Shown in pieces: positions 14,715 to 27,091 of a DNA stretch of 64,000 nucleotides. The notes under the pieces were generated by a model, which was not told the origin of the DNA, ran no database searches, and was given only the letters and a program-made list of their open reading frames with translations. Position 1 is the stretch's first letter. Each line of letters begins with the position of its first letter. The DNA lies in contig CM050654.1 of assembly GCA_027574665.1 (NCBI GenBank), forward strand, positions 29,221,722 through 29,285,721. Direction: 5' to 3'. The DNA is from Rhynochetos jubatus (taxonomy: Eukaryota > Chordata > Aves > Eurypygiformes > Rhynochetidae). A program made the translations under genes and the position numbers.

Positions 14715-14800
14715 GATTAATGAACTATATTCCTGGTTCCCATATTGATTGTGTAGCTTTGCTCAAATTACTGAATTTCCCCATTCTTCATTTGACACAG
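14715..14800 (+). repeat. MIR/CORE-SINE-like relic, sense
   Basis: The segment holds TATTCCTGGTTCCCATATTG, then GATTGTGTAGCTTTGCTCAA, ATTACTGAATTTCCCCATTC. This fits the SINE core order 'cctgggttc', 'tgtgtgaccttgggcaagt', 'cacttaatttc', 'cccatctgt'. It is strongly degraded. It lies only a few hundred bases before the second relic at 15140-15190. Confidence 0.5.
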
Positions 14801-15139
14801 CCACCGAAAAAAAAAAAAGAGAATAAAAGTCAAGTTCAGTTCACTGTTTGGTTGCTCTGAAATCCTCAGATAAAGTCTACTGAACATGATTGTTCTTATA
14901 AATGTCAATAACTTGCACAGCTGAAGCAATTTACTTCTATGAAAAAGAAGGGTGGTTATAAAGCTTTGCCAGACTGAATGCTGTGGAGCAAAAATTTAAA
15001 ATTTTCTACTTCTGCAGAAAAGTAAACATTGATAATGTTGACAAGATGGGGAGAAAGCCTTAGTGTGGTAAGAGGAGAAATGGGAGTTCTGTTCAGGGTT
15101 ACAGCTGAATGTAGCTTTAGGAATGTGCTATTTTACAGA

Positions 15140-15190
15140 TTTGCCTCAGTTTCTCCATCTTAAATAGGGATAGCTATACCAGGAAACAAG
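15140..15190 (+). repeat. MIR-like core tail
   Basis: TTTGCCTCAGTTTCTCCATC followed by TTAAATAGGGATAGCTA is a close match to the MIR/CORE segment 'tgcctcagtttccccatctgtaaaatggggata'. This is the clearest single SINE signature in the window. The 5' part of the element is not recognisable. Confidence 0.65.
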
Positions 15191-16332
15191 AGAAGGTTGA
15201 GGAACAAGGACAACTCTTCAGATTCACTCTCCCTTTGTCCAAGTGTTTTTCTTCATAATGCTTCACTGTGCTTTCTTTTATGTAAGAAAACAATGTGCAG
15301 CATTATTGTGCAAAATGCACTAACGAACATGTTTACTACTGCTACATATGTGGCACTCTTGGACTTGTCCCTGCATACCTGAGCTACCTCAAAATTAAGT
15401 CTAATAACTGTTACAGCATAATCCTGCAAAATGGGAAGTTGCTTTGTGTTTTGAGCCCAGAGTGATTACTCTGGAGGATGGGACCAATATACTTTTGAAT
15501 ACTTTGTTTCTTCCCAGATCAGACCAGTCCTCACATTAACAACTTCACTATTTCATAGATACTTCTTTGAAGTTTGATATACTGCCATTTTCACTTACTT
15601 TCTTTTACCCACTATTTGGGCTTTTAAGAGAGTATCAATCTGCACAAGTGTTCCCATCAAAGCCAATTTGGAATTAATCTTTCAAGCAAGAGCTCATGTC
15701 ACATGTATCAAATGTTCTAGTCACTAACATAGTGCATCTGCTAAATTCCCATCAACCCGTAAGATTATAATTCTGCTTTAAAAAAAGCACTGACATTTTT
15801 GCCTGTCAATATTTTCTCATTGCTCGTGACATAGTTGTTCTTAAAACGCACAGTGAATCCTTTCTCTCTCTATATATATACACCATCATTATGCAGGAAT
15901 GTAAATTAGATTTAACACATATAATTGCCATAATCATGTATTTGGCTTTTTTTTTAACTTGGAACAAATTCTTTTCCCAGTTTTTTTTTCTTTGCTCCAG
16001 CAAATACCCACAGATCTTCAAGTAAATAAATTAAAGGTTTAGTATCTGCATCATTAGACTCTTCTTTAACCAAATTTTTCAATCCCTTACTGGCTTTCAC
16101 TCTACAGGCACCTTCAAAGCATCCTAATCTGTGTTGCCAGTGGGTATGCAGTCTTCCATTCTTTATGGAAGACATTCTAAAGGTTAAGTCAATTAAGGCT
16201 ACCAAGTTTATATGAAGCACAGTTAGTTAGTGAATCATCATTTTTTATGTGCATATAGTGCTTATTCTACATTCTAATTTAGCCAAATAGGCAATAAGGA
16301 TGGCATTTACATCATGAAAATTTAGGCATTGC

Positions 16333-16360
16333 AGGTATATAGGTATATATAGGTATATAG
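16333..16360 (+). repeat. GGTATATA short tandem repeat
   Basis: About three imperfect copies of an 8-10 base GGTATATA(TA) unit. Simple repeat with no other content. Confidence 0.9.
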
Positions 16361-16902
16361 TTATGTATGATCCTGTCACCTTGGGTTCCCTTTCTACCCA
16401 ACTGAGAGACATGACTTTGAGAACAATTAATCTGGTCATTAGAATATGTCTAATTTGGGTAGTAAAATACTCTGCAGAGAGACAGAAACAAAACCTCTTA
16501 GTACTGTGTGCATAAGCAAAGAGTGAGTCCATAAAAGTGCCTCAAAGGGCTTCTTCTCAATTAAAAGCAGAGAAAACTTAATATAGAACAGTATTCAAAG
16601 AAGTGTCTTCAGTGGTTCCCAGTTCTGTTATTTGACATACAGTGAAAAAAACAGGGTGATAAAGTGAAACTGCTTTCCAGAAGCAGAATACCTAAAATGA
16701 TAAACTATAAATTTACAGAACCATATTAATTTATTAATTTTCATGATGATGGATGTCTTTCATTAGTAGTACTACCACTACTATTAATAATGATTACCAA
16801 CTATGATTATTATTATATGGAGGGGAAATGCTGGTGATGTGGAATCAAAAAGATTGCAAAGGATCTTTCCAATCCCTGAATGTTTTCTGTTTGTTTTTAC
16901 AG

Positions 16903-16993
16903 TATGGTGAAATGTGCTCAGAGATGAATTGCACATTGTGTATTGGGGTGAAGCACCCACCCAGCACATCTTTGCTGCAGTGCTGCCCTCACT
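16903..16993 (+). other. Candidate exon, Cys-rich open frame
   Basis: A pyrimidine-rich acceptor (TTTTCTGTTTGTTTTTACAG) ends at 16902, and a donor (ACT then GTAAGA) follows at 16994. The 91-base interval is open in one frame, reading about 30 residues that start YGEMCSEMNCTLC and contain six cysteines in all (C-x4-C-x2-C, then one C and a CC pair further on). I recognise no domain. The frame continues past the donor, so openness alone does not prove splicing. It may be a coding exon, an lncRNA exon or chance. No promoter is visible to the left within this window. Confidence 0.2.
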
Positions 16994-19900
16994 GTAAGAA
17001 ACACCAAACTGTTGCACTTCTTGGAGAAAGGGCAAGCCTAGGAAGGAAACCTTAATGTTCATCTGATAATGATTCCCTTCTGAGAGAAATCAGTTCATTC
17101 TGTAATAGGATATGTTCTTGCAAAACTGGAAGTCTGGGGTGCTTAATTATGCCAACACTCCATTTATCAACCATCAAACACATTTATAAGGCAGCATAAA
17201 TCATCTGTCCCATCTCAGTTGTTTACTTTCAGTAGTTGCTATCCCCAGCTGCTTCGCCTCTATCACATAAGCTTTGTTTCAAATACTGTTGATAAAGGTT
17301 TTAAAGACTCATCTATATCTGAAGCATTCTCATTTCACTGGGGTTTTTTTTGAGTTTTCAGATCTTCTCAGATCAGGAGGGAAAAAATCATCTGTCTATG
17401 TGAAAAGGCAAAGTTTTCTGTGAGCAAGAAGTCCCCACAGGGTGTTTTAAGCTCTTCCATTCTTGCTACAGTTCCCTGAAGGTGCAGCTAATATTCAGAT
17501 TTTTTTTTCAAATTCAGTGCTAGTGTTTTCCTGATCATTCACTTCCACAGGGCAGTACCAATCTGACAGGGAAATCATGATCTGTGTTTATATAGTCTAA
17601 TAGGAACTGTCAAAATAGTCACTAGCCAATCAGTCATCTGTCTCCCATTCTCCAAAACATTTTATAAAGCTTTGTGCACTTGTACAGGTTCCAGACAGAT
17701 ATGGCACTAGATACAGTTGATTTAGACTGTCATGTATTAACAATGCAAGCCTTCAAGGACTTCTTCTTTGCCTTATTATGAAACAGAATTAAAAGTGTAT
17801 GGCAGGGAGAATACTAGACATGAACAGACTTTTCCTGAGTCCTTAATATGCCATGAAACATAAGTCTTCCAGTTCTTTACCTAATGTAACACTCTCAACA
17901 GCTCATACAGCTCACTTGCCCAGAGGTGCTAAACAGTTTTAAAGTGTAATACTGTTCCGCTATTTTGCTGACCTCTGTTCTCTCTGGGATTGTTTCAAAA
18001 TTCCTCTGCCATTCTATCACAGAGAGTTCCCATTACCTAGAAGAGTGCTACCTTTCTGTCCTGAATTTCCCAGATAGACACCTACTTGCATGTGGTTTGC
18101 AGCAAAAAGCAGCATCTGTCATTGTCTGCATGTGATGTACAAGTGGTTTGAGAACAGACTATGCACCCAGAGCATTTGAGATACACTCATTGTGTTAGCA
18201 GATGACACTGACATAGTGGGGTGGTCCTGTGCATGTGCTTCATGTGTACTCAGGGTTTCCAGATGTCCAAAGCCTTGGTTCAGGAGAATTTCTGACCACT
18301 AAATGAAGACAGTGTTTCCCACCACTTGGATTTTTTGCTGTACTGGGGAAAGAGGAATTCAGATATATTTTTCTTTGAACTGTTGCTGCATATTATGATT
18401 GGCCAAGTCCTTTATTTCTTTTTATGATAGATGTGACTCAAATGCACTCTGAATATTGCTATTCTGGTTAATGAAATGGGAGAAAGAGAACAACAAAATG
18501 TTACCAGAAAATAATGATCAGTAAGATTATGATATCCCTGTTCTGTTAGTAAAAATTGTGACAGTTATGTAAAACTTCAGCAAGTCACTGCAATAAGGCA
18601 ACACAGACCTAAATAAGGAATCAGTTTTATAATCAGGTCATGGAAAAATCTAGCAGAATTTTCCTGTGCACAAAGAAGAGGCCTTTACTTTGAAGCAGAA
18701 TAGCTTCTTGTTTATATTGAAAGAAGAAAACAGTCCTCTTTTGAAACCTTTAAAGAGTCACTTGGATAGAAGGAATTGCTCTAGACTAAGGCAGTAAAAT
18801 ACTTTTGAACACAATAAATAACAACTCTAAAAACAGGCCATCGCCACATCTGTTTTTCCAAGCTCTAATTGCCTATGTGCACACAGTCTGAAGTACTCTC
18901 TACAATAGTACACAACATCTGTCTGCAAAATTTCTGATCCAAAACCCATTCAAGTCCAAAAGTCTCCCCATTGGCTTTCAAAGGCACAAGAATATTGACA
19001 AAAGCAAAACAAGAAAGACGAAAATGAAGGTTCTGTGAGGAATTAGACAAGAGTTCTTCACAGTGTGTTGCCTCTGAACCGAACTCATATTGTGTCTGAA
19101 ATCATGGAGAAGAGGGTCATAGTGAGTTAAAGACATAGCAGTCCTACATTTATGTTCTACCTGTATTCCATAGTTTCATCTGGATGTAAAATCTATGAGT
19201 ACTTTTAAGTCCAAGATCACCATTTCCCCCTCCAGCTTAGCCTGCAGGGAATACGCCTACACTGAAAAAGCCTCCTCAAGGCTTTATATCTACATACTAT
19301 CATGTAAACTGATACGATTGGGAACAGTCTCCACATCACTTAGGTATGCGTTGTGCTGTGACAAGTAATGCCTGATGTTGACTTTTTGACTCCCTTCTGC
19401 TGAGGAAACTGCTGTCTTGTTCCTTCAAGGTGGAAGGAATTGGACCTTTATAGACCACTGTAACTGAAACAACACCAAGTGCTAATCAGAAAGAAGCTGA
19501 TTTCTCTGGTGTGCTGAGCAAGGAAGAATAGTTTTCAAACAGGCATGGGTAGTGATACCTATTGATAGATATTTTTAGCACCAGAACTAAACCTCCATCT
19601 GAAGTCAATGGAGACACTGACAATTAAGTCTTAAGCTTAGCCTCACATAAAATGGACTGACTTGTCAATTGGAAACAATGGAGGAAAAGAATATATCAGG
19701 TGGTATGAATTTTGTTTAAGCTTACTCTGCTTTGAAAACCTCTGAGAATGAAATACTGGAAAAATCACTGTATATCACAGTTCGATTATTCATGACAGTT
19801 TTATGCATATCCAGACAGAAACAGCCGAAGATTCATGGTCACAGTACTACTGACTAACAATCTGAGATCCCGTCTGGTTTTATTTTCTCTTTACCCTAAC

Positions 19901-22734
19901 TTTTAACAAGCAGGCTGGAAAACTGCTCATGCACATTTTTCAGTTCTGCAGTGATGCTCATCACCACTACTATTAGAATCCATTTCAGTGGCTTGAATAA
20001 GGTAATTTCAAATTTTCACACAGATCAGAGGAGAAGGGACAGATGTAGATGTATGCCATATATTCATTAAGCATAAAGAGAATTTGTCTTCCTCCTTTGT
20101 TGATTTTCCATCTGTTTTTCCAAAGCACAGTAATGGAACTACAGTGTGAGTGAAAGAAAACATCCTGCCCTACCTGTGAATAGATGGTAAAATGAATTTG
20201 AAAGAACTATCAACTTACCATCAGCAACAGAGCATTCTGCACGATCTCATTCAAGAACTGTTGAAAATTTGAATAGAATAAATCCAGAAAGTTACAAATT
20301 AAGATGACGAATCTAAGACCAAAAATTTTCCCCAAAAGAGGATGTGTATTCTTTATAAAGTCATCCTGATGTGCTAGTTGCTGCTGTCCATAGTTAGGAA
20401 ATTAGATAATGGCAAACTCCCTTCTTGTTACCGCTTTGGTAAGGCTGGTACCAATATGCTTAGTCCCGTCCACAAGCAATTTACCTTTGGCCTTTCTCTA
20501 CTAACAGGACGTTTTGTCAAACTCATGCCTTGCTTATTTCAGTGTTTAGGATTCTTTTCAGGATAAAGACCTTTGGAAACATCATGTTTCATGGATTTCT
20601 TGAATCTCAGCCCATATGTCCAAACTCAGAAAATGAGCATCAGCCACCTAAGTGAGGCAATTTGGGATTTAGCATGTTATCTTCATAAACACTGAGAGTT
20701 GGGCACCTCCATGGGACAACCAGATCCAAACAGCTTTCTGGAACCACTTGTTTTAATTGCATGCAAGAAGTGTCTGTGAGGGTAACCTGTCTGCCTCAGA
20801 CTCCTAAGTTTACAGAGGAAAAATCTATGTCTCATTGATTGTCTGAGGTGGCCAAAATTTTACACATAAGAATAGGGTTTTGTTTTGCTTCTTTCTGTTG
20901 ATTAGCCCAGGCACTTTCTGCTCTTCCTTATGAAAATGTGAGAACACACATTACCTGTGGTTTATTCCTTGACTTTTTCCTCTTCTACTGCATAGCATGA
21001 TGCATTATCCATTTCTAGATAAGAGATGATAGTTTAATTGCAACTCCTTGCATAGAAATGGCATTTCTTTCAATGTTTCTAGACAGACAATAATTGCTTT
21101 GAAGGAATGTTTCGCTTCAGCTGTTGAAGAGATACAGGAAAGGAGATTGCAACTGAATGTTATAAGAAAGGATTCTAAAGTATTGCTACAATCTGAAATG
21201 TTCCTGAATAAAAATCAATAATGAAATGCTACAAATACTACAAATGCTACCTAGACCATGAACTGAAGAAGAAAACCCAAAACAAACAAATAAACAAAGA
21301 AGGAGCCTGGGAAAAATAAAATACATGTTAGAAAATATATTTTAAATTAACTTCCACAGGGAAAAAGTATCGTTTTTGTTCTGGTGAAACCAAGTTTATC
21401 AGATTACTATGGAAATCAATTGTATAACAGCCATAACAAAGAGTCTGATAAAGACCTGAATAAATACCTGAAGTAACACTATTGTTTCTTTCTGGATAGA
21501 AGGCAATGGACAATCCAATTTTATAATTTGTTCATCAAGATGTCTGTAGTCAGAATTCTATAATTCTATCCTATTTTTACCTCTTGCAAATGTAAAATCC
21601 TTTAGAAATATTTCAAGGTTGAAAGGCTGAGACAGTCATGGGATGGTTTAGCCACAGTAGTTCCTTTCAACCTGATTTTAAAACTGCAGGTCAAATGGAG
21701 ATATTTTCAAGGACACATCTGGCCTTTTTTCAACTCTTGAAATAATTGGTCGAAGTACTATGATTTTTAATAAGAAGCATGCTAAAACTGTATCCCCCAA
21801 GTTTGCCACAAAGCTACCCTGTGAAACTGAAAAGGATCAAAGATCACTGGTTAGGGGTTTGAGCTAAGAAGTTTAGTAGACTGAATTCTCCTCTCAGTTA
21901 TACCAATGCAATTGCACTGAGATCCTTTGAACTGAAGGGAAAACCAAGTCTGATATCATATAGGTGTTCTTACTGAAAAGATGGTCATTTTCATAGCAGA
22001 ACTTGCTTATTGTTATGGATACAGAAGGCATATTGCATTCAGTAAGCTACATGAACCTTCTGCATAATATTAGGAGGGTTTTATTTTTCCCCCTAAAACA
22101 GTGTGATGAAGGTTAAACTACAAAAGCAGAGAGAGAACATAATTGAGTAAATAGTGGGACTTTTGGCATAGCGTGAGGATATTCTTATTACCATCCCTAC
22201 AACTTTACTTCAGCAGCTTACAAAGGAGCATGGTCCTAGAGATACAGCTTGTTGTAAACTGAGGATGAAATGTTACACACACTCTCTAATGTGGTGTAAA
22301 ACAGATCCATGTCATAGAGGAACCAGTGTAAAAGTTGTTATTTGTTAGAAAACTACAGAAATTGGAATTAGTTAAAGATATTCTTTGAGAACCCAATGTT
22401 TGAGGTTGGTTTCAAATCAAGGTATTAAGTAGTGAGGTCTCAGTATGGAATTACAGTTAAAGAAAAAGAGGTGTAGGCAGACTGGAAGGGGTCAGAATAA
22501 ATGTTCCATTAAGGCTAAATGAACATGCCTTTGCTTAACCTAAGAAGGAGAAACATGATCAAAAGGACTTCAGTATACATGAAGCTGTTATAATGGCAAC
22601 CAATTATTTGTGACCATTGGGGAATCAGTTCAAGAAATCAACTTCAATTTTCAGTCATGAGGACTCATATATAAAACTAAGGGGAAAAAAGGTCAATAAA
22701 CTATTGCATCAGTATATCTAAGGAAAGTTTTCTT
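16994..22734. other. Noncoding block
   Basis: No gene is supported; the longest open frames are about 60 codons. CpG is sparse. The stretch contains one palindromic-repeat relic at 21885-21950 and a possible fragment of the same family near 19596-19620 (GAAGTCAATGGAGACACTGA). Nothing else stands out. Confidence 0.7.
21885..21950 (+). repeat. Relic of an amniote self-complementary repeat
   Basis: The text CTGAATTCTCCTCTCAGTTA, TACCAATGCAATTGCACTGA, GATCCTTTGAACTGAAGGG resembles a repeat I recall from turtle and crocodilian genomes. There it reads 'ctgattctcctctcactta caccagtgtaaat..' and then 'ccattgaagtcaatgga', and the second half is the reverse complement of the first. Only one arm is retained here. 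The family name is uncertain; a MITE-like DNA element is an inference. Confidence 0.45.
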
Positions 22735-22818
22735 TCATTTGTCTCTAGTGCTAGAAGCGCTTGATCCCGCCTTGATCTCCCAAGGTCTTTCCAGGCCTGC
22801 ATCTCTATGATTCCACAT
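22735..22818 (+). repeat. CR1 LINE 3'-end fragment, sense
   Basis: CCTTGATCTCCCAAGGTCTT, then TCCAGGCCTGCATCTCTATG and ATTCC, parallels the CR1 3' untranslated end 'tgatctccagaggtcccttccaacc..attctatgattc'. CR1 is the main LINE of birds and other reptiles and is usually truncated at its 5' end. Only the last 80 or so bases remain, so there is no reverse transcriptase sequence. The octamer-like ATTCTATG end is reduced to a single CTCTATGATTCC. Confidence 0.65.
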
Positions 22819-25800
22819 TCCCACAGAATTCAGTCTTCAGCATAGCAAACAAGGAAACTTAGTTTTCAGCTAGTCCTCACCAGATCCTAATCCAGTTGGT
22901 CCAATTTTTGTTTACAAAAAGAACAATGTTCTGGGATTAGACGCTTGACTAGATTTTTTTTTTACAATGAGTTTTTCAGGCCAAAAAGGAACTATTCAGC
23001 CAGAAACTCTAAACTCAGCAAGTGCCCCCTTGCGCCAGTGAATCATTTAGTGCTGATCTATATTTTAACCTAGGTATTGTTCGCATCCTTAGACCAGTGA
23101 AGTTGAGGGAAAGTGTTTGCACCATTGAGGGAAACCTTTGCACTTCACACATTTAGCTCATTCTCAAATGATACACACTCACAGGAATGTTATGAATGAA
23201 GAGATGGAGAAGTAGATCTTAAAGATCCATGTTGTCTTTAAGCTGCTGTAAATCAGCCCTGCTTGGCTCTTCACTGTTTCAAGTAACTTATTTCAGCTTT
23301 AAGGATTCAGACATTGCAACTCCTCTAAGGGGTATTTAGGAAAACTGTCATAGTTAATCGCTTTTACTATTTTCAGTGTCTAATAATGTACCTCCCAAAA
23401 CAGAAAGAAGATACATGGCACCTCCTTACAATAACCTCAAAACCAAATGTTCAGTAACACATAATGAGAAAGTAATGAGATAGGACTGAACAGAGAAGAA
23501 AGGAAAGGTGAAATATTATTATGTACGACTACCCAATAAAAGCTCCTACATGGGCTGATGGGCTGAAAAGGGTATTTTCAAGGGACGAGTTAAATGTATA
23601 TATTTCTGCACTCTCTTTAGTGTAAATAACCAGCTGGCATTTTGCTGAATTTCAGTCATTCTTGTTATTTATAAGCTGCAGCTGAAACGATGCCTAAAAC
23701 ATTGTTGGTGTGTTTGTGGTTTTTTCTTCTCTTAGACCTTCAATATTCTAAATGATGCAATTAGTTTTTTACAGTTGGGGTTTCACTTTATATTTTATTC
23801 ATAGTAAATGTATATCCATAAATACACATGCATGCACACACAGAAGGAGAAAATCCTTTTACTTAGACATTAATGACTCCTGTTTGCGAAAGATAATTTT
23901 GCTAGAGCCTTGGGTACCTTCTCAAATCTTAGCAGGTGGACTCTAATAGTTGAATGTAAAACTTCTTATTGTATAAAATTTCTATTACCATCAGTGTACA
24001 AAAAGGTTTGAGAGAAACAAAACTGGTTAGGATGACAAGTGTACAGTTAGCTGTAATACGATCCCATTAAATCTTACTGCATTGTTTCTATATTGATGCT
24101 ATTCCATTAACTTAGCGCGCGCGTGCACCCCTCGTAGAAGGAATGATGACGGTATATATAATATTGGGAGGAGAAGCGTGTGCTTTTTCGATGACAAACC
24201 ACAAAAAGAAAGAACCGTGGATTTTATTGCCAGAAACAAGAGAAGAAGGATTTGTACTATGCTCCCCTGCCCCCCCCCAACAACTAAAGAGGAAGCTTAA
24301 AAGGCAGAAAATCTGTCTCGTTAATTGCAATGTTGGTAATAAGAAGTGCATCACAATAAGGATCCTTTCTCCTCCTACCAATCTAATTACGAAAAGTTCA
24401 AGAAAGCATCAGAATGTGCAAAATTCACAACAGAAATTAGAGAAGGAACTCAGAGCTATAGTAATGCAATAACATATTTTTCCCATACAGGACAATCATG
24501 TTTTGCACACAGGAAATGGACACTCAACTTCCAGAGCTTCTGACACCATGTAAAATGTAATTTTTGTCTCATGCATTAATACATAGGTTAACTACCCAAA
24601 ATTCTGACAAACATGTTAATCATGCTTGCATTTTTTGCCCTGGAATTATTCTTATTCACATCAATTTTATACTTGCAGTCAGTGTCAGCAAAATGTTGAA
24701 GGTCCAGCTTCACACTTGGATATCTCCCAGTTTAATTAGTGTACAGGGTAAAACAAATAGAAAACAAATTAATTTAGCAGTATGAGTGCAACGATTAACC
24801 TGGAGATGGATTCTCAAAACAGTATCATCACTACAAATGGTAAATGAGGACTAAAGGTGGCCTAATAGTGGCTAACATAGTGTCAGTTCTGGGAAGCTTG
24901 GAATACCAACAGAAAAATCTTAGGTTGAGCCAAGATGAAGAAAAAGTAAAACGTTTTTCTGTCAAAAATCAAAGAAAAAAATAATTACTTTTCCAAGAAG
25001 GTCATTATCACCCCAAATAAAAGGTTTTGTCTTCTGTTCAGAACATTTTCATTTTCAAATTAAAAAAGAATTATATGCAGAAAAATTCAGATGTCACTAT
25101 TCCAGTTCATTTTGATGTTTTAAAAATGGAAACTTTTTATTTATTTTGAAATAGAAAAGTTCGACATGTTTCAGAAATAAAAAGACTATTTTCAGATAAC
25201 CCTATCTAATGAATTTGCAAATCACTATTCAGTCAGTCCACACCAACCTGCATTTTGGTTAGTTAACTATTTAACTGAAAACTTCACCAGCTCTACCATC
25301 TGGCAAACCAATCCAACTAAGGTAAGAACGGAAAGACACTTTCCACCACAGACTAGCCCTAATACAAACCTTTGTTGAAGTATGTAAGAGTGAAAACATA
25401 TTCTGAGTACAATCTCGCTGAGACACAGACTAGAGAAATAGTGGAAAGTATGCATAGACAGGCTCCTCTGAAGTAACCTGACGTAACGTTAAGTCCAACG
25501 CCCAGAACTACTTCTCCTCAGCAAAGTCAAATACAGATGTTGACACTATTTCAGTTTCATGTTTAGGGGAATCTTGTTTCTTTTTTCTGGGAGAAGGGGG
25601 TACCAACGCAAATAAGTATAAAAATTCTAAGTGCACCTCCCACTACACTCTCAAATTCAAGAAGAGAACAGGTCTTGTGATTTCTCAGAACGACCTCCCC
25701 TCAAATAATCTTTGTTGTCTACTTGGAGAGTTTGCTCAGGCAAAACTGGACAACTTCACATGTTCATCTGAAATTTCCAGATGACTGAAAGCCTGAGAAT

Positions 25801-26779
25801 TCTGGACAAGCTCCTCATGTGCAAAACAACCCACCGACTCAATATATATTTCCCATTATATATTTCATTTTTTCTTTTATGACCTCTTCCAGCAGAGGTT
25901 AACGTTTGTAAAACTTCAGTGTTTGTTTGAGAGCAATACTTGTTCCACACTTTAACCACTTCATAAATGAAACTGCCTCTTAAGGTAGGACCTCTGGCTT
26001 TCTGTGTTTGAGGAATAAGCATAACATTAGAGGGAGCAGAAAATACCCCAAAATGCAAACTGCTGTTCACTTCTCTCCCACCTTTCTTTACCAGAGGGAA
26101 ATACATTTAGAATCAAGTAGTGTGACAGCAATATGAGTGAAAAGGCTCTCTGCTTTCACAGTGAAGTGGAAAAAAATAAACTATCTCAGTCTACAAATAA
26201 TACTACGGGGGTCATAAAAATCTGACAACAAAACAAAGCGATATACAAAGAGCTAAGAAAATCTAGACTTCACAATTTCAGCTCTTCTGGAAACTTAGAG
26301 TGGGTCTTGAGTGACTTCATTAGGATGCCAGCCACCAATCGGTGGGAAACACTACAGGGGCTTCATTCAAACGCAAATTTAGCACCACATTTGAAATCAA
26401 CCCGGCTGAGGAAGAAAATCTTAAAATACTTTCAGTGTAGAGAGGGAGACCAGCTTTGAGATAACCCATGACTGAAAAGGAAGAAGAAAATAATCACTCA
26501 GTAGAGTGCTAAGATTAAGCTCTTCAGAGACAGACTTATTTAGCCTACACACAGTGCCATGTTGATATGTCTCTATTGCTTCTGGAACCCAAATTAATAT
26601 CCCTGCATGATGTATCATCCAAGATATATCAGCTTATTTGGAGCTACCTCAGGGATCTCTGATCTGCTTTGCTGCTGTGCTTTGCATCACACAAACGTAC
26701 CTCAGGAGCTGGTTGACAGAAGAATATTGTGCTTGCCAAATCAGATCTGACAGAGTCAAAAGCTAAAATGTTCATTTAC
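22819..26779. other. Noncoding block with local CpG patch
   Basis: No gene is supported. Around 24111-24290 CpG is locally raised, with an alternating GCGCGCGCGTGCAC at 24115-24128 and a C9 run at 24270-24278. Overlapping open frames of 109 codons (+) and 89 codons (-) cover this patch, but neither has recognisable content. A - strand frame of 116 codons at 25756-26106 also lacks splice or family support. Confidence 0.6.
24115..24128. other. Alternating purine-pyrimidine CpG tract
   Basis: GCGCGCGCGTGCAC is 14 bases of strict purine-pyrimidine alternation with four CpG dinucleotides, a sequence type able to adopt Z-DNA. It stands out in CpG-depleted surroundings. There is no evidence here that it is functional. 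Confidence 0.7.
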
Positions 26780-27091
26780 CTCATGGGGTCTCGGGGACGC
26801 CTGCCCACATTCCCGTGTCCCCAGGCTGCCCATTTGGCTGTATGAATTGTGAGACTTGCTGTACTTTTAGACTCCAGTGACTTGTAGGTGGCCTTAGCCA
26901 TGGCGTATTCCTGAAGGATCCCTGACACCATGTTTGCAGGCTTGAGAGATACAACGCTTCTTTGGCTCTGTGGAAACCCAGACTGACTCTGCATGAGCTG
27001 ATTAGCTCTGCAGACAGGTAACTCTCCATGACACCTGGGATGCCATGCTTCCCACATTATTGATTTTCAAAGCCAACTGTTCCTGAGCCTG
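26780..27091 (-). other. Candidate internal exon, minus strand
   Basis: Read on the - strand, a strong acceptor with a pyrimidine tract (TTATTCTCTGTCC through TAATTTTTCAG) ends at 27092, and a donor (ATGAG then GTAAAT) starts at 26779. The interval is 312 bases. One frame is open over the 3' 278 bases to the donor (from 27057) and includes ATGs in good Kozak context: AAACATGGT at 26931 and CGCCATGGC further on. The peptide around these reads GILQEYAMAKATYKSLESKS. A second frame is open for the first 87 bases from the acceptor (starting QAQEQLALKINN) and then meets TAA, so either the upstream part is untranslated or there is a frame break. I do not recognise the protein. The exon lies about 7.2 kb to the left of the CpG island, as expected for a leftward transcript from it. 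Confidence 0.35.

Noticed and set aside
24143..24472. 109-codon + strand frame over the CpG patch.
   Set aside because: Both strands are open in part, there is no splice support, and the composition is Lys-rich from A-rich DNA. Kept only as a CpG-patch observation.
25756..26106. 116-codon - strand open frame close to the candidate exon at 26780-27091.
   Set aside because: No acceptor or donor at sensible positions and no recognisable content.
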